From the NCBI GenBank assembly GCA_013350335.1, contig CM023539.1, positions 44,874,631-44,938,630 of the forward strand: a DNA stretch of 64,000 nt, written 5' to 3'. Position 1 is the first letter of the stretch. Each line of letters opens with the position of its first letter. Position numbers and translations under genes: made by a program. Source of the stretch: Chimonanthus salicifolius (taxonomy: Eukaryota; Streptophyta; Magnoliopsida; Laurales; Calycanthaceae). Shown one piece after another: positions 38,377-50,898 of the stretch. The notes below the pieces were generated by a model, which saw nothing but the letters and a program-made list of their open reading frames with translations, was not told the origin of the DNA and made no database searches.

Positions 38377-39818
38377 GCTTCAATGTCCTTTTCAAAATGG
38401 TAGGCCACTCCAAGCCGTTGGATGGCATCGATCAAATTCAGTTCTTCCACCAAATCATGAACATCGCTGAGCATTCTCTTCACCTCTTCTTTCAATCTAT
38501 CAGCTTGTTGTTGTGTATGAGCATCAGGTTTCTACATCCAAACATCATACGAGTTAGCTTTTATTTTTAATTTTTTAAAATCAAGATGTCTATTCCTATT
38601 CATACACACTGAGTAATCCTACAGAGAGTAGCTCTATGTATTAACTTCTTAAATGAGTTTTGGTATTACGAATGCTTATACCCTCAATTCAAAACCCAAA
38701 TATATCCAATTTATTCAAAATGCTGACACCATATATCCACTTACCAAGTCGTCAAGGGAGATTAAGAAAGCGATTGCCCCATACTGAGGGATGACAATTT
38801 GCACATTTGCGAACTTCTTTACAACTCTCCTTTCTCAGCATTTGGTTGGTATTTGGAGCATAACAAGAAGAGACATAACTGGCTAATGTTAGCGTTTGTA
38901 TTTATGGTTTGAAAGGCTAACATGATTGGTAATTTATAGGATCATCGTTGAGTAAAAAAGAAGATGAGAATCAACCTCATGATCAACATGGGACTTCTCA
39001 TGCATGAATCTAATCTGGACACGTCGATGAGTTTCTTTTAATGATCAATTTGTGGTTTGAAATTTATAGGCAAGAAACCTCATGATAAGTGTGGGGTTTC
39101 TCATCCATGTAATCTAATATGATCCTTGACTCGAATCAAAGGATTTTGAGTCAAATGCCACTATTATACAAGTATTATTGTTGTGAATTAATATATACCT
39201 TGGTTGGATATTAAACATCTTTGAATAATAATGTTGGGATAGTACAAATGTGGAGCAATGATGTCCACATGAGTACCTGTGATACTCATACCATCATTTT
39301 TTTTTTAATCACCACATGAGAGGCACGGCCTTATCAAATGACCAATCAATGTCTTGGAACATTCTTTTTTTCAAATAACTTGGCAGGTGAAAAAACAAGA
39401 AACAACCTCTAAATTCTAAAAACTGTCACCCATAAAACTAATTAATATTCTACCCAATAATCCGTAAAACTCCCTACACATCTAATCCAACTTCAAATAT
39501 TTCGTGTTAAGAATTAAGATTATCGTATCGGTTGATATCGTCGATATCGTCTGATATCAGTGGTTTTAATTATAAAAAAATTAGAGAGATAAATTTCGCG
39601 TCCGATACATCGGTCAATACTGATATTTCAACCCTGCTTCTCACGAAACCTGATTAAATGAATCTTAACTTGAATATAACTTTTTTGTGAATTTTGTCTA
39701 AATTAAGAGTTACTAATTTTGGATCATAGAATCTTTGAAGGAAAATGTTGCATAGTTTAAAATTTAGAAAAATTTCTAACTAAAATAAGTTTATTATTTT
39801 TAGAAATTTTGGAAGAAA

Positions 39819-39992
39819 AGTGATTGGTGCACCAATATTTTTATCTTTGGTACGCCAAATTTATATAAACTACCTATCTTGTCCAAACTTTCCTTAATCA
39901 CTCTTTTTTCTCTCTTTTTATTTGTTGGGTAAAACGAACATTTCACAAAAATTTGGTGCACCAAAGATAAAGATGTTGGTGCACCAATCACT
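39819..39992. mobile_element. MITE with 17-bp terminal inverted repeats, enlarged copy upstream of TPS-D
   Basis: Orthologous position to the array copies, so this insertion predates the split of TPS-D from TPS-A/B/C. Near its right end the GGTGCACCAA motif is duplicated (about 39955-39992), adding about 23 bases. Confidence 0.65.
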
Positions 39993-40455
39993 TGCCATTC
40001 TGGAAATAAACCTTAAAATCTAAATTTATGATCAAGTCATTACAAACTCTATATATAATGAAATAAAACAATCCCCGTTTAATTCTTTGCCTGAAACGTG
40101 GTAGATCATTTCAATATATGCATGAGCAGGGGTTTAAAATTTGGTATCGACCGCTAAATTTCTCTTTTACTCTCTCTTTTTTAATTTGTATTTTGTTATA
40201 AAAATTATGCATTTCTCGTGAATGATATTGGGAAAGAATTAATAATTGGTCAGTTCTTTTTTATACTCAACAAATTTTTGCATAAAAAATCTTGTTTTAG
40301 GGCTTTTTTTTCTATTTTTTTATTTATTCATATAGAAATAAATTACAATCATTCAGTAAGCAAAATTTATTTGACACTCAAATTAATGAATGATTGAAAT
40401 TGATTGGTGCACAACAATTTAAACTTTGGTGCACCAAAAATGAATGAAAAAGCTT

Positions 40456-40652
40456 AAAAGGAAACATCCACTATTGCAACGATAGATCTAATGTTACAAA
40501 AAAGTTGATTTAAACACTCACATAAACTGCTGGCTGTGGGTTGTGGCATTCAAAAACTTAGTAGCTCAAACAAGATGTCCAAAAGGAAACATTCACTATT
40601 GCAACTATAGATCTAATATTACAAAACAGTTGATTTGAACACCCACATAAAC
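40456..40652. repeat. Imperfect direct repeat of about 72 bp
   Basis: Blocks at about 40456-40528 and 40582-40652 share AAAAGGAAACAT(C/T)CACTATTGCAAC and following sequence, spaced 126 bases. They lie between the divergent 5' ends of TPS-D and TPS-E. Function unknown. Confidence 0.7.
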
Positions 40653-40760
40653 TTTTTTGTTATCTTACAACCAAAAATTAAAAACATAAATCTGCACACT
40701 TATGTGTAGAAGATCTTAAGTCTTCCCCCTTAACCTCTCGGATAAACCAGTAGATGAGGT

Positions 40761-40790
40761 CCTATATATATATATATATATATATTTTTA
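40761..40790. repeat. (TA)n microsatellite
   Basis: Run of about 26 alternating T/A bases in the region upstream of TPS-E. Confidence 0.85.
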
Positions 40791-41424
40791 ATAAAGTAAT
40801 TTTGATATTTTTCTCATTTTGTCCTTTTATCTTAAAAATAAAATCAAACATAAAATGGAAAAAATTTCCATGATAAGTCACATTTCCTCATTAAAAAAGT
40901 ATAGTGTACAAAATTAATTCCCTATTATAATTTTATACTATCTGTTTCATCTGGATGATTAATTTATCACCACAAACTTATACTTTTGTCTTGTACGTGT
41001 TTCACCACAAACTTATACTGTTGTCTTGTACGTGTTTCATACTTTCACCAGTAAAGAATAATATATAATTTAAAAAGTTTTCTTGTTGTTTTGGTTGGTT
41101 CGAGTCATGGCTTTCCTTTTACTTTCTTTACAAATCACTCATTCTCTTAAGAGTCTTGAGAGTCTATAAAACGGCAAACGTGGTGGGCTTTAGGTACCCA
41201 CATCTTGCTTGCTTCTCATCTTCTTCTAGCCCAAGTTCCACAAACTGCTATACTAGTACAGTCATGGATGTTGTTTTGGACTTTGGCCGATCCGATGGCC
41301 CAAACAAAAATCCAGTGCATGGAAATGAAAATTCCAAGATAGGTCGTAAATCGGCGACTTATCACCCTAGTATATGGGGTGATCACTTCATTAAATCCTC
41401 CCCTAATGACTTGGTAAGTAGCAT

Positions 41425-41500
41425 TTACCGCTCAAAAAAAACAAAAACTCGAATCCTTCTGTTATTGGCTTACCAACTGAGCTGTAGTTTTGTAACTTTT
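41425..41500 (-). mobile_element. tRNA-like (SINE-like) stretch in TPS-E intron 1
   Basis: On the minus strand CAGCTCAGTTGGTAAGCC (A-box like) is followed by GGATTCGAG (B-box like) about 15 bases later. It is too short for a full tRNA and probably a SINE head fragment. Confidence 0.35.
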
Positions 41501-41751
41501 ATAATGTTGATGCAGAAGCCTGATGCAAAAACACAAAAGTTGTCCAATTAATTGAAAGAAGAATTGAAGAGAATGTTTGGCAGTGTGAATGATCCATTGC
41601 AAGAACTGAATCTAATTGATGCCATTCAAAGGCTGGGAGTAGCATATCATTTCGAAAAGGAAATCAAAAATGCCTTACTATGGATGTACGATACATACAA
41701 TGACAGTAGCTTCGATAGTAACGATTTGCATGTTGTTGGCCTCTGATTTCA

Positions 41752-42052
41752 ACTGTTAAGACAAGAAGGGTACAACATTTCATCTGGTATGCAATTTTGT
41801 TTCTCCTATTGGTTTGATCATATTCATTTTACTAAGTTAGTATCTTCTACAGTTGAACACCAAGTCAACAAGTTACTGTGGTCATTGTATGTATTGTACA
41901 TCCGTAGTATGGCGTTTTCGATTTCGACGGTTAAGACAAGAAGGGTACAACATTTCGTCTGGTATGCAACTTTGTTTCTCCTATTGGTTTGATCACATTC
42001 ATTTTACTAAGTTAGTATCTTCTACATTTGAGCACCAAGTCAACATTTACTG
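41752..42052. repeat. Direct duplication of the TPS-E exon 2 end and intron start
   Basis: About 125 bases from near 41752 (GTTAAGACAAGAAGGGTACA, then the exon 2 donor and the first part of intron 2) recur from about 41930 with a few substitutions. The second copy gives a decoy exon 2 end with its own GT donor. Confidence 0.85.
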
Positions 42053-42973
42053 GGCCTGAGTTGGCCCAATTTGGTCATGGCCCAGTTAGTGCAATAGGTC
42101 ATTTGTGCGGGTCCAAGTCTAATTTCTGGAATATGATTCATTTAAATTCATGTATGATATTTCATATTGGTATGATTTAATAATAAATTAGAAATAGTTA
42201 TAAGTTTATAGCATTAATAAAATAGGCTCTTTGGATTTAATGGGAGTTGGGGCTAAAATTGGGCTTTTGGATTGGTTGGGCCTTGATAGCTAGACCAGGC
42301 TAGAATTTGATTAGGCTCAAATATGGGTTGATTGATCCTGATTTTACAAGCTAAGTTGGTGCAACCCAAATATCTCCCCCAGTCTATGTAGGTCTAGCCT
42401 CCTGGATCTTGGCCACTGAGGATAGATGATGAATATGTAATTGGTGAATATGTAATTTATATAACATTTTGAAAGATTGTAAGTCATGCTTTTTAAGTGT
42501 CAACCACAAATGTAACAGTTTTTGAGTCACATGATTGCCAAATAAGTAGTTAGATTATAAAAATAACAATTTATCATATTTAATTATGAGGGATAAGAAA
42601 AAATAACTTTAAAGATAAAAGATAATATATATTAGATTTTGTTCGGATCTTCGTATTGAACATTATTTTTGACACGCTATTAGACAATGCACATTTCAAA
42701 ATATCATCGTCATCATCATCATCAAGTCATTTATCCCTTCTATCTTGGAATGACACTTACAATGGATTTGGTAAATTTAATTTGATGGGTCGACTACCTA
42801 TCATATGCTCATAGGACTAGGACTTTTTATATTGAGTTCGCAACTTTAAGCACTCTCTAGTAGTGTTGGGAACTCTTGTCATATTTTGAGAATAAAATGC
42901 TTATTGTTTTCCATTTCTAATATCATTGTTTTGCAAAATGTTGAATGAATGGTTGGGGTTCATTTGTAAATAG
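42053..42973. other. Intron 2 of TPS-E, nothing recognised
   Basis: AT-rich, with a short ATC/GTC repeat near 42705-42725. No element ends or coding sequence recognised. Confidence 0.5.
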
Positions 42974-45445
42974 ATGTATTCAACAAATTTAAGGACGACA
43001 AAGGGAGCTTCTGTGATGCCCCGAATTTTCAAAATTATTAAAGAAATCAAAATTGTATTAATTAATTGAAATTAATGTGAATTAATCAATTAATTAGAAA
43101 ATATAAGAGGAAGATTAATTGAGGAAATTAATCTATAAATTAATTATCGGATGTCATGGTCAGAAATTAAATATATAAGATTTAATTTAGAAGGATTGTG
43201 TGACAAAGTGTCACTCCAAGTCAAAAGGACGCAAATGTCACACTTTAAAGACATAAGGGCAAAGAAGGAAGTGGAAAGAGGCCATGCTGTTTAACCAAAT
43301 CCACTGAGGCATTTGACTAAGTCACACACGGTGGACTCCCTTTCCTTATCATAAGCACACGGCACTATCTTCCTCTCTTTTGCTTCATAGTGCAAACCCT
43401 ATACTTCCAAACATTCCACTGAGAACACCACTTATGTTATCCTCAAGCGAGGAAATATAGGAAAAGAGGGAAAGGCGAACAAAGAAAAAGGAAAAGGGAT
43501 TACGGAAAGCGTTTTGAAAGGTTGGTGCAATTTTTTAAATTAATAATTAGATTTAAATAAGAGTTTAGGGTGATTTAGAATCAACTCTAGATGAATATAG
43601 ATTTATAGAATGAAAATGGGACCGATTCGAGAATTGTCGGATATTCTCCCTAATTCAGGGATCGAGTTCAAATCCATGAAATTATTTATTAAATTGAAAA
43701 TATTAATCTTCTAAAATGTGATAAATCACATTAGTAAATACTACCCCTCTCATTTTCCATGAGTCGATTTCTCCTGCTCGATGTGGATCATGGAAGGGGA
43801 TTGAAGTTGTGAATAAGGGACACCCATTCGAATTACCAAGATTTGGCGTCGTTGGCACTGCAAGATCAATGTCAACCAGAAGAGGGTTGCGGTAGCCTCT
43901 GCCATTGCCGTTTCTGCTGTTCCCTCATCTCTTATCTCTTCTTCACATATCTTTTCTTCACTTTCTCTGGCTGCGGTTTAGGGTTCCTCCGATTCTCTCT
44001 GGTTAGGGTTGAGTTTTCTATAGAAGTATAAAAAAAAAAAAACCCTAAATCCAGTGAGATTTTCCCAAATCTGGATTGAAATGGCGTCGTCTTCCGCCAC
44101 GCAGATCCATGTTCTCGGCACTGTCGGACTTGTTTTTTCTTCTTCTTCTTCGTTAAACCATCCTGCGATTTATTACGCAACCCCTGTTTCAGACAGTTTC
44201 TATCTCATTTCCATATATGGGTTTTAGGGAGAAAACGGGCACTGCTACAACACATGTTGCTGACCAGGCCTCACATGTTGGAAATCAAGGGACTCAGAAA
44301 GAAAAATGTGATCTTTTCACTGGAGATTGGCTTCCAAACCCATCAGGACCAATTTACACCGAATTGCCTTGCTGCTGCAGCTGACCATCTGCAGCTCCGG
44401 CAGTTCCACCATCTGGCCAGACGCTGCTGTACCCACCATCTTACATGTTCTGAGATCGTCTTCAACGCTCTCTGAAGCTGTAACACCTCAATTTCTCAAT
44501 AAGATGAATATTTACGAAAATACCACTGGATTGGTGAATTTAATAAATGTGATTGTAAATGAGGAAATGGTTGGGCCCATTGTTCAAATTAAGATCATAT
44601 GAACATATTATAAGGGCCAATTTATCATGAATGGGAAATGAACATCAAATTGGGTCAATATGGTTAATTGGGTCAAAGGACCCAATTGGGACCCAATGGG
44701 TCATAATGGACTTATTAGACCATTGGGTGAGCCCAAATTTAATGGGGTTAAGCTGAATTGATTGGAAATTAAGTGGAGCATAAATGGATAGGCTTGATGC
44801 ACATGTGAAAACCAAATGCAAATGGCTAAAACAACTCATAAATGGGTCATGGCGTCAAAACGGGTCAACAAGCTAAATGGGGACCCAATGGGTCAGATTG
44901 ACCATGTTGACCATGGCTGACCATGTGGGCCCTCAAATGAGCTCAATTGTGAGTTAAATCAGGTTGAGTGGGGCTGAATTGAGTTGGTTTTGAATTAAGA
45001 AATGAGTTGACTCAAGTGCATTAAATGAGTGTCATTTAATGTGGTGAGTTGGGCTTGTGAGTTGGGTGAGTCAAAATGGAAATCAAAGGGGCTGTAAATT
45101 CAGTGAGTTAAAGGGGGAGATGAAGAGGTGCATGGGTCTCAAGCCACACAAGACAAGTCCCACACGTTGGGGACTTGTGGTGTGGGCTTCCATGCTAAGT
45201 TTTTAAATGGAATTGATGGGAATGAGATAAGATTACATGGGGAGCTGAGAGGTTGCATTGGTTGATGCCAAGGGGTGCCTTGGTTGGCACCAAATATCCC
45301 ATTGGTTTGATCAAGAAGTTATGAGGAAAATGAATGGATTTAGTGGCTGATTTACAAAAGAGGTAGACCATCCATTTGGCCGAATTTTGTCTTCAAGAAA
45401 CCTCAGAAATCTATCTCTCTCTCTCTCTCCAAACTCATTCTCTTG

Positions 45446-46640
45446 GCCGAACCAGCTAGTGGTGTCTTCACCAATTGATCAAACATGTAATCAGCAAAGG
45501 AAGAGAGGCTAAGAAAGAAGGAAACAAGAGGGAAGAAGGCAAAGAGCAAAGGCAAGAAGAAAAGCTTGGAATTTGGTAAGCATTTCCATGGATTTTTATT
45601 TAATAAAATAGAATAAATGAAACATGATTTGGCCATGGGTTGGCCGAATCTACCAAGGGTATGGAGTACGTATATTGATGTTTAAAAGATAGAAAACATG
45701 GACCATAGTGGCCGAACCCCATGAAATGTTATGGTCATGTTGATGGTTTTTGTAAGTTAAAACCATGCAAATGATGGACTGTTTTGGATGTTTAAATTAG
45801 ACTTAAGATGCATGTTGAAAAGGTTTTAATCATGGATTTGAGTATCATGTTTTGGGCTATGGAATGGCCGAATGCATCAAGGAATTTAATCTTGGATAAA
45901 GGTTGTTTAAAATGGTAAAGATGCATCATTGGGTTCGGCCACCTTGGTTGGCCGAACCCCATGAAATTTATTTGTTTGGGTTGATGGTTTTGAAGTCTAC
46001 AAACCATACAATACTATGGTGATTTTATATGTTTTAATGAGACACAAATTACATGTTAAAAGGTTTAAAATTATAGGCCATATGGTTCGACCAATTAGGA
46101 TGGCCGAACCCCATGAAATGGGGTGATAATTTTATGGTGATTTGTAACGGTTTTGAGGGATAGAAACCATGCAATATTATGGGGTTTCTATGTGATTAAG
46201 ATGGAGATATGGGTACTGTTTTGGGTCAGCCACTGGATGGCTGAACCATATGGTTCTTATGATTAAAGAGTAGAGCCTAAGTTAAGTACATAGGATAGAA
46301 TTATTGAACCAAGGGAACCATTGGGTTCGGCCATGTGTATGGCCGAACCCCATGGACCATGATTATGGGTTTTATGAATCAATTTCATGGAAATGATTAG
46401 TGGTTTTAAAGTTTAAGCATGATGTAATTATGTATGGGTAGCAATGGCAGTTTTGTAAATATGTAGAAAAAGATTAAAAGGACATGAAAAAGGGGTTAAA
46501 CCAAGGTGGTATGGTTCGGCCATGGTGTATGGCCGAACCCTACCAAGACATGTTTGAAGTGTGAAATATTTATCAAATGGAAAAGGAGGATAAAATTCCA
46601 AGTTGGTGATGTTCAGCCATGGGCATGGCCGAACCCCACA
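45446..46640. repeat. Dispersed GGCCGAACCCC motif repeats inside the solo LTR
   Basis: The motif GGCCGAACCCC or close variants recurs about ten times at roughly 65-240 base intervals, often followed by ATGAAAT. The spacing and intervening sequence suggest a highly degraded long-period tandem repeat within the LTR. Confidence 0.7.
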
Positions 46641-46972
46641 AGATGGTATATGAGACCTAAACTTGATTAGAAATCAAGAAGATCAAGTATTGACTTGCTG
46701 ATTGTATAAACAAGGTAACGGAACGTGAACGGCGTGCGAGTCGTGATCAAGTGAAAAGAACAAACACCGAAGCTAATCTTCGATAGGTTTCCTACCTACT
46801 TGTAACCACAATTATGTTTTGGTTTTATCATGATTTAAATGAGATATGTTGTTATCATTATTATGTTGCAATTGGTTTTTGAATGATGAAAATTACATAT
46901 ACAAGTGATATATAATGTATTGACATCTCATGCATGGCATGGGGTGATGACTATGGGAAACTGGAACCCTAT

Positions 46973-47325
46973 CCACAGGAAATGAGGATTACTGTGGATT
47001 AACTTATCGTGAGAATCCCAATGAAAGAACACTGTGAAACAATTCAATTATGAGAGTCTTTCCACAGGAAATGAGGATTACTGTGGATTACCTTATCGTG
47101 AGAATCCCAATGAAAGAACACTGTGAAACAACTCAATGATGAGAGTCTTTCCACAGGAAATGAGGATTACTGTGGATTACCTTATCGTGAGAATCCCAAT
47201 AAAAGAATACTGTGAAACAACTCAATGATGAGAGTCTTTCCACAGGAAATGAGGATTACTGTGGATTACCTTATCGTGAGAGTCCCAATGAAAGAACACT
47301 GTGAAATAACTTGATGGCTATGTAT
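46973..47325. repeat. 89-bp tandem repeat, about 4 copies, in the solo LTR
   Basis: Copies begin CCACAGGAAATGAGGATTAC at 46973, 47062, 47151 and 47240, exactly 89 bases apart, with only a few mismatches. No spacer pattern; it is an LTR minisatellite. Confidence 0.92.
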
Positions 47326-49642
47326 ACTGGTAATGGGTGGGACTCATTACATATGCACTTACATACATAGCATTGTTTCAGATGTTTTATTGATAATCAT
47401 GTACTATGATATATAAACATGTTTTATATGCTAACCATGTGGTAGCCCTGATCGGAAAACCTACTGGGCGCGTTGATCTAATGCCCTAATTCTATCCTTA
47501 GAGGATAATGCAGGAACAAGGAAGGGGAAAGAGAAGGTTGATGACCCCGAGGGGAGCCAAGCTTAAGAGCTTGAATGACATATGGGATTTTTATATTACT
47601 GTCTTTTTTAGTTAGATTTTTATGGACATGTAATAAGTTGATACCTTTGCTATGGTTTGTTTACGATATTGACAATGGATTGTTGGATTAGCTGCTTTAA
47701 TAATTGAGACTTGTACTTGCTATCTATTTAGTTTAATTCCGCAGTTAGTCTACTTTATTCATCATAACTTTATTAGTTTCATGTGTGGTTTGTCTTTCAT
47801 AGGTTTAGTCCATGCACACATGGGTGGCCAGTTAAGGGTCGGACTTGGGTAGTCCGGACTTAGCTCACGTCGTGACGCCGTCCGCCCTCTTCCGGTGTTA
47901 TTAAATTGTTATTATCAAAAAAAAAAAAATTAGACTCTGAATCTCGGAGAGGGTGGGCCGTTATAGAAGCCACCGATCGTCACCCATCTGTTTGATCAAT
48001 TGCCTGACTGGTAATGCTTTTGATTTTGGCGATTATTTCTCTTGTTTCTCTCCTCTATAGATTAGAAATCGTGGGGTTCTTTCCTTATCCATCTTATAAT
48101 CCATTTATACATTTCCCAACCACCATGAGAAATGCCATTCCGATATTTGTACACATTTGTACAAGCTCATAGTAAAATTGTAAAACTCTGTGGGTACTAA
48201 TTTGGGAGAAAAGGAAGAGACAGGAATCTTCACAAAATATTCTCTACTTATGAGACGTGTTTGGATATACACACTTGCAGTGAATGAGTTTGATAGCCAG
48301 TTCTGTATGATTTGGTTTTGGACATACACTGAGGTGATGTTGGTCTAAATATTTTTGGAGAATGGGTGTTTGTTCCTTTTAGTGGTGTGGAATTTGGGAA
48401 GCTGTTGAAGGGGGTTGTATTGAATCAGATCCAACCTCTTTTAGATCAGATCAGATCTGGATTGGTTGGGTGAGCTGGAGTTTCTTAGCGTGACTGAATT
48501 TTGTTTGGCACCATCCAATTTGACCCAACAAGCATTGACAATCATTAATTATTTGGATGGAAGAGGAGATGCTTCCACTTAAGGCAGTTTGTCATTTCCA
48601 GTTGGAATTCCAAATGAACTCAAACTTCCATTTGCTATGTTGGAGTCATTATATCACTTGTAATATTGGTTCATCAAGGCACATCTGTGATTCCAAATGT
48701 GTCATTCTGAACCATTATATAGCCAACATTGAACCACCTTGCAAACCTGCCAGGCCTCCTTTGCTTCAGCCTTCTTCATCCTTCTCCCTTAGCCGAACCC
48801 ATCCCATCTACCCCACTTTCCCCTTTTATCAGTGCACAACCCACTTTTCATTACATACGTCTGCAGCAACCCATTTCCCTGTTTTATTTTGAATGGTTGA
48901 TATGGCCATTGGTCTTTAGATATGGTGAATTATATGAGAAGGATGGGATTGAGTTTATTTTTTTAATGATGATCCAAGAAGTGGTGAGGTTGATAGTAGG
49001 GATCTATAGGGAAAATTGTTAACTCCAAAGAACTTAGAATTATAGAGATACCATTAAATGGAAGATTAGTGAGATTAATAAACTATGAGGTGGGAATTCA
49101 TGAACTTGAACTGATTACATGGTCTGTTTTGATTGATGAATGTAATGAGAGGATCGGAGTAATGTCATGTTGGTATCCACTTTGATGGGAATTCCTACTG
49201 GGATTTGACTAAGCCCACAATACTCTATTCTTTTAGAAATTAATACAGGAAAGGAGAAAGGTGATGAGGTTGGACCAAGCGTTAGCCATGCATAGACAAG
49301 GATGGCACAAGATGAAGGATGGCGTAGAGTCTACTTGTTAATAGTGAATAAACATTACATTGGGTTAAGTTATTTGGAAGTTATGAATTATTTGAGAAAG
49401 TTGAATGGTTGTAATTAAACCTTTGATTTGAGATTATTACCATGCTTTACTTAGATTGAGAAGAAATGAATCATGGTGTGTAAATGAATGAATATATTTC
49501 CACATTATTGTAAGTTAGTGTGTTGCCAAATATACGTGGACTCTTTCCATGTGCACACACTGGTTGGGCCAGTTAAGAGTCGAATCTTCTGATTCGGACT
49601 TGACTTACGTCGTGACGCTCTCCCCTCTCTTCCCGTTGTTAT

Positions 49643-49648
<6 letters not shown>

Positions 49649-49681
<33 letters not shown>
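49649..49681. repeat. (AT)n microsatellite near the outer element's 3' end
   Basis: About 32 bases of alternating A/T just before the terminal part of the outer LTR-type element. Confidence 0.9.
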
Positions 49682-49683
<2 letters not shown>

Positions 49684-50133
49684 CTCTGATAAATAGGGAG
49701 AAAGGGACGGAGCGTTACAACTTCAAGGAGACTTTAGCCTGTGATATTCGAGGTTTGTTGAGTTTATATGAAGTGGGATATTTGGGAACTTTTGGAGAAA
49801 AAATATTAGATGAAGCCATTAGTTTTGGTAGAGAGCAACTTAAGTTGGCAGTTCCCCATCTTAAGCCTCCCCTTTCAACGTTGGTTGAGCTTGCTCTAGA
49901 GCTTCGTCTAGAGAAGCGGGTTGAAAGGTTGCAAACAAGGTACTATATTTCCATTTATGGAATTGAGAAGGATCGAAATGACATCTTATTAGAGTTTGCA
50001 AAGTTGGATTTCAATCTACTACAATTGTTGCACAAAAAGGAGCTAAAACTAATCACAAAGAAAGTCTCTCTCTCTCTTTCCCCAAAATAATTTTATACAC
50101 ATGGCAAGTCTCGAGGTACAATATGCTTTCACA

Positions 50134-50718
50134 AAAATACATTGACTGCATTAAATTTGTTTGTCCTTTTGATGAGAAGTTTTGTATCTTTTCTAATAAT
50201 TAAAATGACAAAACACCTTTGGCATGAGTCACGTAAATTTTATTTGATAATTTTTTTTTTTCAAGTTTGAAGTACTGAGACTAACTTTTTCAATTAAAGT
50301 AGATTAATTCCTTTTAACTTTTACTTAAATGAAGATTGTATCCAAATGCAATCTTCCCTATTCTTTAACTCATTAAATAAAGACTCAATTCGATATCATG
50401 AACAGCAAATTCTTATTTGATTATCATTTTCGATAGAATTCTGATAATCATTTGATAAATACTTTTTTCCATTAAATCATAATAATAGTTTTTTTTTTTC
50501 TTGTAGAGTTGACAATTGTCAAATGCCACTAATATACAAGTATTATTGTTGTGAATTAATAAATACTTTGGTTGGATATTAAACATCTTTGAATAATAAT
50601 GTTGGGATAGTACTAATGTGGAGCAATGATGTCCACATGAGTACCTGTGATACTCATACCATCATTTTTTTTAATCACCACATGATAGGCACGGGCTTAT
50701 CAAATGACCAATCAATGT
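50134..50718. repeat. Displaced fragment of the tandem unit's upstream region
   Basis: Matches the TPS upstream region (about 25016-25592 in U3) in plus orientation, with moderate divergence, directly after the truncated TPS-E. It covers part of the sequence deleted beside TPS-D. Homology stops at 50718, where an LTR begins. Confidence 0.85.
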
Positions 50719-50898
50719 TGTTAAATTCAATATAGAAACGTGTTTGTCTTCTCTCCAATGTGATGAGAGAGCAGTATATCATTCTATTAATAATAAATTG
50801 AGATATAAAGAAGAGGAAAAATAAATAAATTACAATCAATTGAAATCAAATCGAATCCAATCCCTGAAATCAGAGAGAAGATAAGATCAACTCTAATA
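50719..50898 (-). mobile_element. Copia-like 3' LTR with adjacent purine tract
   Basis: In minus sense the stretch runs from TATTAGAGTTGATC to GAATTTAACA (180 bp) and is preceded by ACTCCAACTTGAAGAGAAG, a layout typical of Copia 3' ends (polypurine tract then LTR). It interrupts TPS-unit homology at 50718. No matching second LTR or pol was found nearby, so it is a fragment. Confidence 0.55.

Larger units (their letters stand above)
44479..47965. mobile_element. Solo LTR nested in the outer element
   Basis: Starts TGTAACACCTCAATTT and ends GGGCCGTTATA. Perfect 5-bp target duplication GAAGC (44474-44478 and 47966-47970). It is 3,487 bp, non-coding, with internal minisatellite repeats. The ends resemble those of the outer element (both carry a CGTCGTGACG block near the 3' end), so the two are probably related families. 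Confidence 0.8.
43012..49719. mobile_element. LTR-type insertion in TPS-E exon 3 (outer element, probably a solo LTR)
   Basis: Starts TGTGATGCCCCGAATTTT and ends GGAGCGTTACA, i.e. TG...CA. It is flanked by GCTTC (43007-43011) and ACTTC (49720-49724), a 5-bp duplication with one mismatch. Removing the inner insertion leaves about 3.2 kb with no gag, protease, RT or integrase. TGTRAYRCCCC ends and long non-coding length resemble LTRs of Ty3/gypsy chromoviruses (Tekay/Del), so a solo LTR is the best reading. A non-autonomous element is the alternative. Confidence 0.75.
41264..50059 (+). pseudogene. TPS-E: terpene synthase pseudogene split by nested LTR insertions
   Basis: Exon 1 41264-41413 (150 nt, intact, with RKSATYHPSIW). 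Exon 2 41516-41786 (exactly 271 nt) has two in-frame stops: TAA early and TGA near its end. Exon 3 begins at 42974 and is interrupted after 43011 by a 6.7-kb insertion; it resumes at 49725 and ends at 50059. Without the insertion and its 5-bp duplication the exon is exactly 373 nt. The exon 3 donor is mutated (GAAAGT) and exons 4-7, including DDxxD, are gone. It is oriented opposite to TPS-A to D, head-to-head with TPS-D. Intron 1 contains a tRNA-like stretch. The protein is clearly diverged from TPS-B. Confidence 0.93.

Noticed and set aside
46973..47325. Regular 89-bp repeats, CRISPR-like at first glance
   Set aside because: The repeats are contiguous with no unique spacers, and lie inside a plant solo LTR; they are a minisatellite.
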